A stretch of 64,000 nucleotides of DNA from Simmondsia chinensis (GCA_018398585.1 JAGTTD010000003.1:11230637-11294636), one strand, 5' to 3'; shown: positions 1-11,390, counted from the first letter of the stretch. Notes: generated from the sequence alone by a model not told the origin. Made by a program: numbers and translations.

Positions 1-600
1 CCCTACCACCAGGACCCTCTGTTGTTTGGTACCCCGTCCATTAACATGCCCAGAACTTTGTGTGCTAGTCTTCTAATCTTTTGTGCCAGTTGGTTCCACA
101 TTTGGTTTGTATCTCCCTCCAACTTTGCTCTTTCCTTAAAGACTTTATACTTCTCGCCCTTCAGATCCCCCTAGCGAGTGTGTGTCTGCACTGGTTTCCT
201 AGTTCCTTTGGCCCTCTTTTTGGCCTTTACATCAGCACACAACACCTTATGTTGTGTGGAAAGGTCTTCTCCTGGTCTAACCTTATAATCCCGATAGTCT
301 CCTTGTACCCTTCTTCTTAATAGTATGTAATCAATCTGGGTCCTTGTCGCACCGCTTTGATACGTAATGATATGCTCATCACGCTTTCTAAAAAAGGTGT
401 TGGCAATTGTTAGTTCGCAAGTGACCGCAAAGTTTAGGAGTGCTTTGCCTTCTACATTCCTAGTTCCAAAAACCAAATCCACCATGGTATGATGCATAGC
501 CGCCCTCGGTTGTGCCAACATGCTCGTTGAAATCCCCGCCAATAACCAATTGTTTTTGGGGTATGCCTTGCATCCTTGGGTCTAAGTCCTCTCAGAATGT
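1..600 (-). pseudogene. RTE-type LINE fragment, endonuclease domain
   Basis: Read on the minus strand, this encodes the apurinic-type endonuclease domain of a plant RTE/LINE polyprotein (the class often annotated as craniofacial-development-protein-2-like). Around 560-500 the frame gives GGDFNEHVG, the conserved GDFN block. After one extra T in a T-run near 470 the next frame carries KALLNFA, IANTFF and TQIDYILLRR, the last being the catalytic-region block. Positions 1-170 continue into the linker toward reverse transcriptase (KERAKLEGD, KIRRLAHKVLG). The copy has a frameshift and is cut by the window edge, so it is dead. A LINE 3' end of the same family lies at 25421-26220. Confidence 0.8.
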
Positions 601-837
601 TGGCTTCTCATGCTCCATTAGTCTAGGATTGCCTTATTCTCCTCTCACAACCCTTTCTTCTCCCTCTACTTTCCTCACCAGCCTTATTCTCTTTCTTTGT
701 CTTGCTCACCTCACATAGTTATTGGAAGATCCACTTGACATCCGCGCTGGCTCGCTGCCAGCCATCGTTGTCCACAGTCTCGACGTTGAGGTTGGAAAGC
801 CCTTTTATCTCTCTTTTTTTCCCCTTAATTATAGATC

Positions 838-1918
838 TAGGCTCTGTTTGTTTAGGGAAAAATCACATTTTAGGAAGTGTATTCCCCTTTTCCATTGTTT
901 GGCGCGACTTTTGCTTATGGAAAAGATTTTTCGAGGGAAAATGACTTCCCTTTCAAAACAGGGGAAGTCATGATTCTAAGTGGCCCAAAAACCTTCGCAG
1001 TAATCATCATAAAAATCTAGATCGAATCAAAATAAACCAGACTAGACTGCAGATTTTTAGCATCACAACATCAAACAAGAATTAGATGGAATAATTAAAA
1101 GCAGCTTGGATGTTACTTTGTTATAGTTGCAACAGAACAATTTTAATTAAGTTGAATTGTTATATAATATTATACAAGGAAATTATCTAGGTACAGTAAT
1201 ATTTTAGCATTTATTACATAGGTACCATGATATTTCAATAATATATAATGATGTACCCTAAAGTTTAAAAATTTTCTCATGAATTAGGTATCTTTTGCCA
1301 AAATTTAGTAGATTTTAAATGAAAACAACAATCTCTATTTATCCTCTATCATAATGTGATAATTTCTTTTGTTCGAAAATGCTAACATGACATATTTTTT
1401 TGGTAATATTTAAGTATTTTTTGTTAGAATGTGGACGACCTTTTGATAATATGGTCATAGTTTATACCACATTAATTTTTTGCAAAAATTAGCTGAATTT
1501 TAATAAAAATTTTTCATATTTTAACATAGTATATACACAAGTGATAAAATTTCTTATCCCAGAGCACTTTATTGTATATATTAAAATGACAGGGTATTTA
1601 GATGATAAATGCTCAAATTTTAAAATAACTAAGAAACAGTGTTTCTAATTTATACAGCTTTGATAGTTAACCTTTTTTTTTTGTTTTTGTTACTATGTTA
1701 TATTATTACTTATGTTGTCCTGTAACAAGATATAAAATAATTGGTGAAAAATATATATTTTTTTAAACATACAGAAATACATCGCGATAGAGAATTAAGT
1801 TTTTTTTTTGAACAAACAACGGAAAACCCCACTTGAAATTTATATTTCCGTGGAAAACCTTTTCTGAAGAAAAATCAATTCCTAGATTTTATTTTTCTGT
1901 CAAAACAAATAGAGCTCT
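838..1918. mobile_element. Possible non-autonomous hAT-like (MITE) element
   Basis: The left edge reads GGCTCTGTTTGTTTAGGGAA, and the right edge in reverse complement reads AGCTCTATTTGTTTTGACAG. These look like imperfect terminal inverted repeats of the kind seen in plant hAT-type MITEs. Both ends are followed inward by similar runs rich in GGAAAA and CTTTTC. The interior is AT-rich with no coding potential. I found no matching 8-bp target duplication, so the boundaries and the class are tentative. Confidence 0.35.
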
Positions 1919-2301
1919 GGCTTTCTATATTATTTAGATCTAATTTTTCATGTATCTTAAATGTTGGTCTAGTTTGCGGTCCCCACTCCTCACTCTCTCA
2001 GTCCATCACCACCACCATGTCACCTCCACCACGCCGCTGACACACCTCCACTTTTTCATGTTTCTTTTTCTGTTTTATTTGTCTTCGTTTGTTCTTTTCT
2101 TGTTTTGTTGATGCAATGTATGAGTAGTAGTATGCCGATGATGGTGTTTATCATACTTATTGAGTGTGTCATTACAATGAATCGAACTTCATCTGCGGCT
2201 TCCCTTACATCTGTTTTTAGTTGTTTTTGTTAATGTTTATTTTCGTTAATCAGCCTTTGATACCAGGAATCCACCAACTAAGGGTACCCTTTTGTATATT
2301 T
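1919..2301. other. Non-coding stretch
   Basis: This is AT-rich sequence with a short CCACCACC-rich patch near 2005-2030. I see no gene, repeat or transposon signature. Confidence 0.4.
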
Positions 2302-2306
2302 GTGTT

Positions 2307-2781
2307 TGTTATGAACCGTGAATTCCGAGCTTCGGCTTTAGTTGTCTGCTGCTGTGCTGCAAGATGTTAGCTGCTGTTGGCTGTGCTGTTACTGAACTGC
2401 TGCTGCATTGAGGTTGTTACATTGCTTATGTTAGTTGTATTAGTTAGTTGGCATTGTAATAAGTGAGCTCTAGTGATATGTGCTTCGGAGGTCAATGCCC
2501 GGTCAATGTTGGCAGCTAATTAGTTGTTGATGGTTAAAGTCGGTTAATCTTAGTGGTTAGATGCAATGTATTAGGCTCATGTCATGTAAGTAGTATAAAT
2601 AAGGGTATGAGCTTGTAATCCATAACTTTGATAATGAATTGACCTCATTTGGTTACTTTCTCTACTCTCTCATCTCTTTTCCCTTCTTATCTCATCTCAA
2701 TTCTATATTCTCTTCTCATCTCATACTCTTTCTATCCCAACCAAGGTTTAGGTTCAAGATCAAATCTTCGAAACCTTAACA
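2307..2781 (+). mobile_element. Solo LTR with 5-bp target duplication
   Basis: This is a 475-bp LTR starting TGTTATGAAC and ending CCTTAACA, so its termini are the short inverted repeat TGTTA/TAACA. It is flanked by identical GTGTT at 2302-2306 and 2782-2786, the 5-bp duplication expected of LTR-retrotransposon integrase. A TATA box (TATAAATAAG, about 2594) is followed by a CT-rich U5, so the LTR points to the plus strand. No internal region remains, as expected after LTR-LTR recombination. The superfamily cannot be told from the LTR alone. Confidence 0.85.
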
Positions 2782-2950
2782 GTGTTATATAATCTAACAT
2801 TAATTAAACTAATATTAGGATATTTTTCTATTTTAGCAACTCCTTTGGATTGAAACAATGGCCAAATTTTAGAGTCGGATATATTGGATATGAAGGTATT
2901 TGTTCTTTTGTTTTTGGCTTTGTGCCATTGGTCTCTTAAATATGTTCAAA

Positions 2951-3164
2951 TTGATCCTCGCCCCACATTTTGTTCAAAATAATCCTCAAATATTTTTATA
3001 TTTGTTCAAATTAGTCTCTAATCTTTTTTTTTTTTTTTTTTTTCAAAATGGCTCCTAATTGATCCTCGCCCCACATTTTGTTCAAAATAATCTTTAAATA
3101 TTTTTATATTTGTTCAAATTAGTCTCTAATCTTTTTTTTTTTTTTTTTCAAAATGGCTCCTAAT
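2951..3164. repeat. 108-bp tandem duplication
   Basis: Two head-to-tail copies of a unit start TTGATCCTCGCCCCACATTT, at 2951 and 3059. Each contains ATAATC, TTCAAATTAGTCTCTAATC and a T-run of about 18-22, then CAAAATGGCTCCTAAT. The copies are nearly identical, so the duplication is recent. It is non-coding. Confidence 0.9.
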
Positions 3165-3881
3165 GCTTTATTTTATAATAAATTGGTTCTTTATTTTTTT
3201 ATTTTTAGCTAATGTTGGTTACTAGTACTTAAGAGGAATAATCTTGTCAATTATGCTGTATGTATCTCTCTTTTATGTTATTTTACCACATCTTTTTCTA
3301 ATTGTATAGATGTAAATTTGATTTTATACATCTCAGATTTAATCTTTTATAATATATTTAAATTTTAGAGAAATTAACACTTAGTTGTCCCAATTTTAAG
3401 GTTCCCATACTATTGTCATTACTTTAATTTAGTCCTTATATTTTTAATTATGTCAATTTAGTCCATCTATAATTTATATTATGTCAATTTAAGTTAATTT
3501 ATTAATGTATTTTTAACAGCACAATTATGTTAGATTTAAGTAACCTATTTCATTTTAGCATTTTCCAGAAAAAATCTATCTAATTTCCATAGAAGGATGT
3601 TTAATTAATAGAACTTTAAAATTTTAAGGTATCTAAGTGATAAAAATTTTAAATCTTAATAAAATCTATTGTATATCTTGAAACAATAAGTTTACCTAAA
3701 TGGTCAAATTTTATAGTTTCTAACTGATAATTTTCCCAACTTTTACATACCTTAAATGCATATGTCCGGCTTTTGATTTATTAAAATTTCACCATACAAG
3801 TCCGTAATTTACATGATGTGAAGTATAATTTATTTGATATTTGTGAAATTATTTTAATAACTTAAAATTCGTCTTTTGCAG
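3165..3881. other. AT-rich non-coding stretch
   Basis: This has many T- and A-runs and no coding frame. Phrases such as TTTAGTCC and TGTCAATTTA recur near 3420-3500 and may be an old element. Its only notable feature is its end, TCTTTTGCAG, which could serve as a splice acceptor for the exon that follows. Confidence 0.4.
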
Positions 3882-4193
3882 GAAACTAAACTATCAAGAA
3901 TTGGAGAAGAAATATGGAGAGAGTTCTTCCTAATCGATCTTGAACATGGCTATTGGTTGACAGCGACAAAGACTCCAGCGAAAATCAAAGTTGACGATCT
4001 TACTCATAGGATGAGAGACCATCACTCAAATCTTCTAACAGACGTGCTCATTGGACATCTTCCCAAGAATCCATGCAACAATTCAAAACCATATAAATAC
4101 CATGCAATCAGTGGTGCATATCTTGAGCGAGTTGATTATGTAGCAAAAGCATGGCGCCTATCTCCTAATCAGCTTTGTCAACCACATCCATGA
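3882..4193 (+). CDS. Orphan terminal exon, unknown protein (possible gene remnant)
   Basis: An open frame of about 103 codons begins right after a good plant acceptor (TCTTTTGCAG) and ends with a stop at 4191-4193. It has no start codon of its own. The peptide begins ETKLSRIGEEIWREF, passes through LTHRMRDHHSNLL and PKNPCNNSKPYKYH, and ends SPNQLCQPHP. Base composition is clearly less AT-rich than the surroundings, which argues for real coding ancestry. I do not recognise the family. No upstream exon is visible within 3 kb, so this is a truncated gene, a captured exon, or the end of a gene whose other exons were displaced. Confidence 0.3.
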   Translation, partial: ETKLSRIGEEIWREFFLIDLEHGYWLTATKTPAKIKVDDLTHRMRDHHSNLLTDVLIGHLPKNPCNNSKPYKYHAISGAYLERVDYVAKAWRLSPNQLCQPHP

Positions 4194-4567
4194 CAATAGC
4201 TTCATTTCATATATTGATGCAAAATTTAATTTCACTTTTTGGGATATGATACTATATTTTGATGATGTATTAAATTATTTTTCATTTTTTTTTTTCTGAT
4301 ATTAGATGCCTTACCATCTATATGTTTGGCAGGGATAATAAGACAAAGTATCATCAATAAATTTTTAATTGTGGATACATACGTATCCTTAACATACTAA
4401 AACGACTACCATTATTAGACATAGCACTACTGGATCATCATATTCATTCAAGGAAAACCAAACGTGAAGTAATTTTTACTGATACCCAATAGAATACCGA
4501 TACTTATTCTAATACCACCGGATATGAGTAAGTCATTGGTTCTCTCTTCTATTATTCGAAATTACTG
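4194..4567. other. AT-rich flank of copia element
   Basis: This is non-coding. CACTACTGGATC near 4426 vaguely resembles a CACTA terminus, but it has no matching target duplication and no subterminal repeats. Confidence 0.3.
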
Positions 4568-5615
4568 TGTTGTGCTTAAAATCAAAGATCCTTAAAGAAA
4601 CTTAACAAAATCTATTCAAAAAACCATATCTACTTTTTCGTCCCTGTTACTGCAGCAAAGTAAACCCACAAATGCGAAAAACAAAAACAAAGACAAACAC
4701 ACAGTATTTACGTGGTTTGGCACCTCTAATCAAGGTCCTATTCCACGACTCCCTTTTACTAAGGAAGTCTCTCCACTCTAATTAAACGTTCAAGCAATTA
4801 CATACCAAATCCAACCACAAATCAACATATATATCCAGATCTAGGCTTCTAAGGTAGAAACCACAAAACATTTACTAAATACAAGCCAAAGATATGAAAT
4901 ACGCACAAAGAAGCCATTAAAGGCTTCACAAAGCCCAATGAATGAAGATCTGGACCAGCAAGCTTTAACTCCCATAAGATCTCCTTGAAACACCACGATT
5001 TGCCTTTGAATCACCTCAGAAATCGCCTTCAGTGAGGAGAGAGAAGCTCTCGAAGTAGAGAGCAAAAGAGGTGAGTGAAACTGACCCAAAAACTGGTATT
5101 TCTTACTATTAAAAGAGGGTGTTTATACCCCTTGTGGAAAAGCTAAATCTGGTGCAATCTCCACAATTCATCTTCATCACATCAACGACTCATATTCATT
5201 CTTACAAACCCATTTTCACCCGTTGGGTGGGTGACACATGTCCTCCTCTTTAAACCAGATCCGGTAGCTTCCTTTGGAAGCCTCAATAAATGGACAGGCA
5301 GCATTGATATCATCTTGTGCAGTAAGTACAAGGTCGGGTAGGTAATTTAGTCACTTGGGAAGGGGTGCAATGATCATTACTCATTATGACCAGATTTCAT
5401 ATTAATACTTAAAACACCCCTAGACTTGCACTAAATTACACATCATGCTACTCAAGTATACTGCAATCTAACTTGTATTTAAAACGTTGTGCTTTGTAAT
5501 TAACATTATCCAAAGCTCAGTATTTTAGTATCATTTGGTCTATAACACTTGATATAAATTTGTATTAGTTTACATACGTCATAGTTAAGTCATATGGGCA
5601 CCAATATTACAACAA
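4568..5615 (-). repeat. 3' LTR of the copia element
   Basis: This 1048-bp LTR matches the one at 9756-10808 throughout, including the blocks CTACTTTTTCGTCCCT and ATCAAGGTCCTATTCCACG-like text. Immediately inside it on the right lies the polypurine tract, which makes it the 3' LTR of a minus-strand element. Short frames inside it are not genes. Confidence 0.92.
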
Positions 5616-5690
5616 ATCTCCACCTTGGTACCTATATGAACTAACTACTAAGCATTCCCTAGTCAAAAAGGAGCAGACTCGACCATTGGG

Positions 5691-6430
5691 TCATCCATAA
5701 TCCCAATCGCTTTGAACCAAATTAATACACCTGATTAATTTGTCCAAAGTAACATTCTTAGTACCCATATCTACTGGATTTACATCAATACAGTTTTTTT
5801 TTAGTTCAACAACATTCCTCTTAAGCATATCCCTTACAAAATTCCTCTTAATAGCTAAATGTTTGGTCCTATCATGATAAACAGGATTCTTACGTAAAGC
5901 TAATGCTGACTGATCGAAAACAGAACAAGAGGTCCATAATCTAAGTTTATTTCTGACAAAAGGCCTCTCAACCAAATTTCCTCCTTAATAGCTTCCGTTA
6001 AAGCTAGAAATGCAGCGTTTGTTGTAGACAAAGCAGTCATAGACTGCAGCTTTGATCTCCAACAAATAGCTCCACCATTTAGAGCAAAAAGATAGGCAAT
6101 AGTTGATCTTCTTTTAGCTAAATCCCCTCCAAAATCAGAATCGGTATATCCTACTAACCTAAGGTCAGTTTTGGTCCTTCCAAATGTAAGGCCTAGCCTC
6201 AAGGTCTCTTTAATGTACCTTAACAGCCACTTAAACCCATCCCAATGTTCTTTTCCTGGGTTGCTCATAAACCTAGACAACACACTCAAGGGAAAAACTA
6301 AGTCTAGTCTTGTGCAAGTTATTGCATACATTAAAAATACTACAGCATTAGCATATGACACTTTTTCCATTTGTTTTCTATCTAAGTCATTTGAAGGACA
6401 TTGCTCTACAGAAAATTTGTACTGATTTGC
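5691..6430 (-). pseudogene. Copia RNase H domain
   Basis: This is the RNase H and C-terminal part of the copia polyprotein, in frame with RT apart from one stop near 6431. Visible blocks are SNPGKEHWDG, the catalytic-region YTDSDFGGD, and STTNAAFLALTEA. In the last block, active copies have an acidic STTEAEY-like sequence, so a catalytic Glu appears lost. A frameshift near 5970-5900 splits off the C-terminal part, with RTKHLAIKRNFVRDML and VDMGTKNVTLDKL, which ends with a stop just inside the polypurine tract. Confidence 0.9.
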
Positions 6431-7213
6431 TTAAGGCAACTTTATAGGTTTACATTCTGACATATTAAACCGATATAATACCTTCTCTAAATAACTCTGT
6501 TGCAACAGATGCACTGTACCAGCAGCAAAATCCTTGTTAATTTCCATGCCAAGTATTTTCTTGGCTTCTCCTAAATCTTTCGTATCAAGCTCAGTAGAAA
6601 GCATTAGCTTTAAATCATTAATATGATTCATAGATCTACTAGCCAAGAGCATATCATAAATGTAAATCAGTAAAAATGGTGCATCATCAATTTCAGTATG
6701 CTTAAAGTAAAAGCAAGTGTCATGTATTGACCTATTAAAGCCTCTATTCGTCATGAATTTATCAAATCGTTTATACCATTGTCTTGGAGGTTGTTTCAAG
6801 CCATACAAAGACTTCTTCAGTAGGCAAACATGATTTTCCTCCCCAGGTTCAATAAACCCCTCCAGTTGAGTCATAAAGATCTCCTCTTCTAACTCACTAT
6901 ACAAGAAAGCTATTGTTACATCCATTTGTTCTAAATGCATATCAAACTTAGCAGTTAGAGCCATAAGCATTCTAATGGTGGTATGTTTAACAACATGTGA
7001 GAGAATTTCATTATAATCCACCCCCTCCTTTTGAGAAAAACCTTTTACAATTAGTCTAGCTTTGAATCTTGGCAGTTCAGATGGTATGTTTGGTTCTTTT
7101 ATCTTGAAAATCCATTTTGACCCAACTAACTTCCTACCTAAAGGTCTAGGAACTAAAACCCAAGTTTTGTTCCTTTTGAGCCTTTCCATCTCCTCTATCA
7201 TGGCTTTTAGCCA
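6431..7213 (-). pseudogene. Copia reverse transcriptase domain
   Basis: About 256 uninterrupted codons hold the copia RT landmarks WVLVPRP, GSKWIFKIK, RFKARLIVKGFSQKEGVDY, QMDVTIAFLYSEL, YGLKQPPRQWYKRFD and LGMEI. The catalytic box reads LLIYIYDMLLAS where active copia RT has YVDD, so the first catalytic Asp is Tyr and the enzyme should be inactive. Upstream it is linked to the integrase C-terminal region through an in-frame stop at about 7214. Confidence 0.93.
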
Positions 7214-7690
7214 CTATTCAGAGGATGCCCCTTTCATAGCATCTCCACAGGGGAGAGGTTTTGATTCAATATATTTGAGAGTTGTATTTAGTGCATAAGC
7301 TATGCAATCATCATAACCTAGCCTAACTGGAGCTCTAGTTTCTCTCCTCTCCCTATCCCTAGCTAGTTGATAGTTGGTTAGGTCATTATGTTCAATTGTT
7401 TCTTCTTGAGGTTCAATGCTCCTTTCAGCACTATCAGACACCTCTTCTACTGAATCTAAGTTCTGATTTTCATAGTGTACTGGCTCTGGTGGGCTGATTT
7501 CGAACCCATAGTGTTCTGAATCATACTTCCTAGAGCTGGTAGGTGTGACTGAAGTTCCAGCTGTCACTTGTTTGTCTAAGTAGGGCATATCTTCTTTGTT
7601 AAAGATCACATCCCTACTAATCATTACTTTTGTTCTAGTACCTTCCCTAATACCCACCCTATAACCCTTCACACCATCTGGATAGCCTTG
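7214..7690 (-). pseudogene. Copia integrase C-terminal region and linker
   Basis: This starts with GYRVGIREGTRTKVMISRDV, the conserved end of copia integrase, then a variable acidic linker, and ends with ALNTTLKYIESKPLPC and MKGASSE. A frameshift in a homopolymer-rich stretch near 7685-7690 separates it from the integrase core. Confidence 0.88.
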
Positions 7691-8411
7691 AAAAAACCCC
7701 TTTTACAGCTCTAGGTTCAAGTTGCCCTTCAGATTCATGTGCATAGGCAACACACTCAAAGACCCTCAAACTAGAGTAGTCACAAGGTTTTCCTGTCCAT
7801 TTCTCTTCTGGGGTTCCAAAATCTATAGCAGATGAAGGGGTTCTATTTATCAAGTAACTCGCAGTCACAACCACCTCCCCCCAGAAGTTCCTATTTAATC
7901 CAGATGCAAATAACATGCATCTAACTCTATCTAAGAGTGTACGGTTCATTCTTTCAACAAGGCCATTCTGTTGAGATGTTTTTCTAACAGTGTTATGTCT
8001 TTTAATGCCATCTTTAGCACACAAACTATCAAATTCAGAATTCACAAATTCAAGTCCATTATCAGTTCTGAGTACTTTAATTTTTCTGCCACTTTGACCT
8101 TCTATAAGGTTTTTCCACCTAACAAAAGCTTTAATACATTCATCTTTTGTTTTGAGCAAGCACACCCAAACCTTTCTAGAAAAATCATCAACCATAGACA
8201 GAAAATAATAAGCTCTACCTAAAGTGGGTACCCTTGCAGGCCCCCACAAGTCAGAATGAATGTAATCAACAGGTGCCTTAGTAACATGTACACCAAATTT
8301 AAAAGACAGTTTGTAATGTTTACCAAAGATGCAAGACTCACAAAAATCAAGTTCGGTAACATAACCCTCTCCTAATAATCCTCGCTTGTTCAATTCATTT
8401 AGCCCTCTCTC
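7659..8411 (-). pseudogene. Copia integrase core
   Basis: This is a DDE integrase with FCESCIFGKHY (second half of the zinc-binding HHCC), the first Asp in IHSDLWGPA, the second in VLRTDNGLEF and the Glu in NGLVERMNRT. All three catalytic residues are present. RTPSSAIDFGTPEE and SSLRVFECVAYAH follow as in other copia integrases. A single in-frame stop at about 8412, right after LWHKRLGHI, separates it from the protease region. Confidence 0.93.
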
Positions 8412-8860
8412 TTAAATATGACCTAGTCTTTTATGCCATAGGTTAGTTAGGTCAGATTTTACAGCAACAACACAATCAACAGGAATAACATCATCTTTCA
8501 GCACATAAAGACCATTCTTGACATCCCCACCAAGTACTATAAGGGAAATCTTGAGGATCTTCACTACCCCTTGCCTAGCTTTTAAAGTCATCCCAACCTG
8601 GTCTAATTGTCCAAGTGAAATCAAATTCTTTCTAAGTTCAGGCACATGCCTAACTCCTTTTAGGGTGAAGTCAACACCAATTGACCCTATAACCCTAACT
8701 GTTGCTGACCCAACTACCTTGTTCCCATGATTGTTTCCCAGTAATACCTTTCCCCAATTCATGGCTTTGTATTCAACAAAGAAAGATCTGTCCGATGTCA
8801 TATGGAAACTACACCTGAGTCAAGTACACATTCATGTGTAGCAAGGTCTGTAGATGCTAA
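8412..8860 (-). pseudogene. Copia protease and pre-integrase region
   Basis: An aspartic protease remnant starts at VLDSGVVS (active-site DSG, about 8850-8830) and is frameshifted just before MTSDRSFF. Downstream come GVRHVPELRKNLISLGQLD and the pre-integrase GAG block ending LWHKRLGHI. The frameshift between the DSG and MTS segments inactivates the protease. Confidence 0.85.
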
Positions 8861-8927
8861 ATAAAACTTCAATAGAGTCATATCCATCAGTATAAACAAT
8901 GTTATCAGCAATGCCATTCAACTTTCT

Positions 8928-9712
8928 TTAAAAATCAGGACAATATCTCTTGATATGTCCAAGTTTTCTACATTCATAACACTTTACTATGCTGCAATCT
9001 CTTCTTGGTCTAGATGAGGACCTATGCTTACTTTTGCTTCTCCTTCTTTCTTTGCTATCTTTATTATGGTTATGGTTACCTCGTGGCTTTATCATACCCC
9101 TAACAGTCAATCCCTCACCATGTTACTGTTGGGAGGATACTTCCCATCCCTCCTTAGTTCAAGAATCTTGGACCTAAGAGCCTTAGGAATATCTTTAAGT
9201 GCTATAGTATCTCATCCAGATCTCATTGCCCCTTTAAAAGACCTAAGATACTTAGGTGAAAAACACAAAAGGACTACAGCCTTAATCTCTTCATTTATTG
9301 TTACCTTAACATTTTCTAACTTCTGGCATATTCTATTAAAGTCATCCATTGATTCTTCTAAGAGTCTGGACTCGCCATTCTGAAATTAAAGAAGAATTTC
9401 ATACATAATATCCTAATAGACAATGACTCTGATTTATAAATTTTTTTCTAACTTAGCCCAAATAGCAGCTATAGTCTTTTTAGACCTAATCTGACTAAGA
9501 ACTGAGTTATCTAGGCTAAGAAGTGAAGAAGCATAGGCTTTATGTTCTATCTCTAGTTTATCCTTCTCAATTAAATGTGTTGGTTGTTTATCCTTTGGTA
9601 AAATAGAAGTTCCAGCACCTTGAGCCATAAGGATGACTTTCATTTTTAATTTCTAGAGATTAAAATCAATTTTACCGTCAAATCTTTCAATGTCAACTCT
9701 AGGAGAAGCCAT
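8928..9712 (-). pseudogene. Copia gag with CCHC zinc knuckle
   Basis: Translation starts at 9712 with MASPRVDIERFDGK, a typical copia gag N-terminus. A premature stop replaces the expected Trp before KLKMKVILMAQG. The middle (9434-9100) has several lesions. The nucleocapsid end shows an arginine/serine-rich stretch followed by CYECRKLGHIKRYC, a CX2CX4HX4C zinc knuckle. The start lies just inside the primer-binding site and 5' LTR. Confidence 0.9.
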
Positions 9713-9755
9713 TTTCGTTTCTTTAAGACAAAGAACCTAAGGCTTTGATACCACT

Positions 9756-10808
9756 TGTTGTGCTTAAAAAATTGATTTTCAAAGATCCTTAAAGAAACTT
9801 AACAAAATCTGATGAAAAAACCAGATCTACTTTTTCGTCCCTCTTACTGCAGCAAAGTAAACTCACGAATGCGAAAAACACAAACAAAGAAAAACACACA
9901 GTATTTTCATGGTTCGATACCTCTAAACAAGGTCCTATTCCACGGCTCCCTTTTTTTAGGGAAGTCACTCCACTATAATCAAACGGTCAAGCAATTATAG
10001 ACCAAATCCAACCACAAATCAACATATACATCCAGATCTAGGCTTCTAAGGTAGAAACCACAAAACACTTACTATATACAAGCCAAAGATATGAAATACT
10101 CTCAAAGAAGCCATTAAAGTCTTCACAAAGCTCCAATTAACGAAGATCCGGACCAGTAAGCTTTAGCTCCCACAAGATCTCCTCGAAACACCACAATTCG
10201 CCTTTGAATCACCTTAGAAATCGCCTTCGGTGAGGAGAGAGAAGCTCTCGAATTGGAGAGAGAAAGAGGCTAATGAAATTGACCCAAAAATTAGGGTTTC
10301 TTGCAGTTAAAAGAGGGTATTTATACGCCTCATGGCAAAGCTAAATCTCGTGCAATCTCCACCGTTCATCTTCATCACATCAACGGGTCATATTCACCCT
10401 TACAAACCCATTTTCACCCGTTGGATGGGTGACACGTGTCCTCCTCTGTAAACCAGATCTGGTAGCTTCCTTTGGAAGCCTCAATAAATGCGCGGGCAGC
10501 ATTGGTATCATCTCAAGCAGCAAGTAGAGGGTTGGGCAGGTAATTTAGTTACTTGGGCAGGGGTACAATGGTCATTACCTATTATGACAAGATTTCAAAT
10601 TAATATTTAAACACCCCTAGCCTTACACTAAATTACACATCATGCCACTCAAGTATACTATAATCTAACTTGTACTTAAAACAATGTGCTTTGTAATTAA
10701 CATTACCCGAACTTAGTGTTTTAGTATCATTTGGTCTATAACACTTGATATACATGTATTAGTTTACATACGTCATAGTTAAGTCGTATAAGGACCAATA
10801 TTATAACA
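9756..10808 (-). repeat. 5' LTR of the copia element
   Basis: This is a 1053-bp partner of 4568-5615. The tRNA-Met-type primer-binding site lies directly inside it at 9741-9753. It begins TGTTGTGC and ends ATTATAACA when read on the plus strand. Confidence 0.92.
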
Positions 10809-11390
10809 CTATGCAACATATGTTTTCCTTATAATATGTAAAGGATCTACGACTATTTTTCTTCATTACAATTTGCAAGGAATTTGTAATAAGAAGCTTT
10901 ACTTCAATTTGTAATGGATTTGAAACAAATAGTTCTATTACAATCTGTAATGATTTTGCAACAAAATTTTCTCTTATAGTTTGTAAGGGATTCACAATGG
11001 ATTTTCCCTTACAATTTATACCAGTTTGATAATAGATGCTTCTATTATACTTTGTGACAGATTAGTCATGAATATTTCTATTACAAATTATAACGTTTTT
11101 GCAATAAATATTTGCATTCAAATTATATCGAATTCTCCCTATTGCAAAACCATTACAGTTTCTAACGGAAACATCCGTTGCAAATCCGCTACAAATTGTA
11201 ATTGATATTTATCTGTAACGGCAAATTTTCATTTCAAATCCGTTACAAACATTTAGCGTAGAAAGATTTTAAAACGGATTTTGTAATGGTTTATTTCCAT
11301 TTCTAATCCGTTAGTGATTTGGTTTGTAACGAATTAGAAGTGGATTAGAAACGAATTTTTCTGTTCCTAAATCAGTGTTTTCTAGTAGTG
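10809..11390 (-). mobile_element. CACTA transposon terminus with subterminal repeats
   Basis: The right edge in reverse complement reads CACTACTAGAAAACACTG, the standard plant CACTA (En/Spm) terminal inverted repeat. Inward lies a dense array of short motifs built on AATCCGTTACAAA and its complement, typical subterminal transposase-binding repeats of CACTA elements. The left side is cut at the copia LTR. No opposite terminus or transposase is visible in the window. Confidence 0.85.

Larger units (their letters stand above)
4568..10808 (-). mobile_element. Ty1/copia LTR retrotransposon, nearly complete, degenerate
   Basis: This 6.2-kb element is on the minus strand. Its LTRs (4568-5615 and 9756-10808) begin TGTTGT and end ACAACA or ATAACA, and they look roughly 90% alike by eye. 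The primer-binding site, in reverse complement, is TGGTATCAAAGCC at 9753-9741, complementary to initiator tRNA-Met. The polypurine tract (AAGGTGGAGATT in reverse complement) is at about 5616-5630. The coding order gag-protease-integrase-RT-RNase H defines copia. The reading frame carries several stops and about three or four frameshifts. The outer 5-mers TACTG and CTATG do not match, so no target duplication is evident. The right side abuts CACTA subterminal repeats. Confidence 0.92.

Noticed and set aside
4426..4445. Left terminus of the CACTA element (CACTACTGGATC)
   Set aside because: Only about eight positions match. There are no subterminal repeats, and the flanking trinucleotide TAG does not match ATT at the other end.
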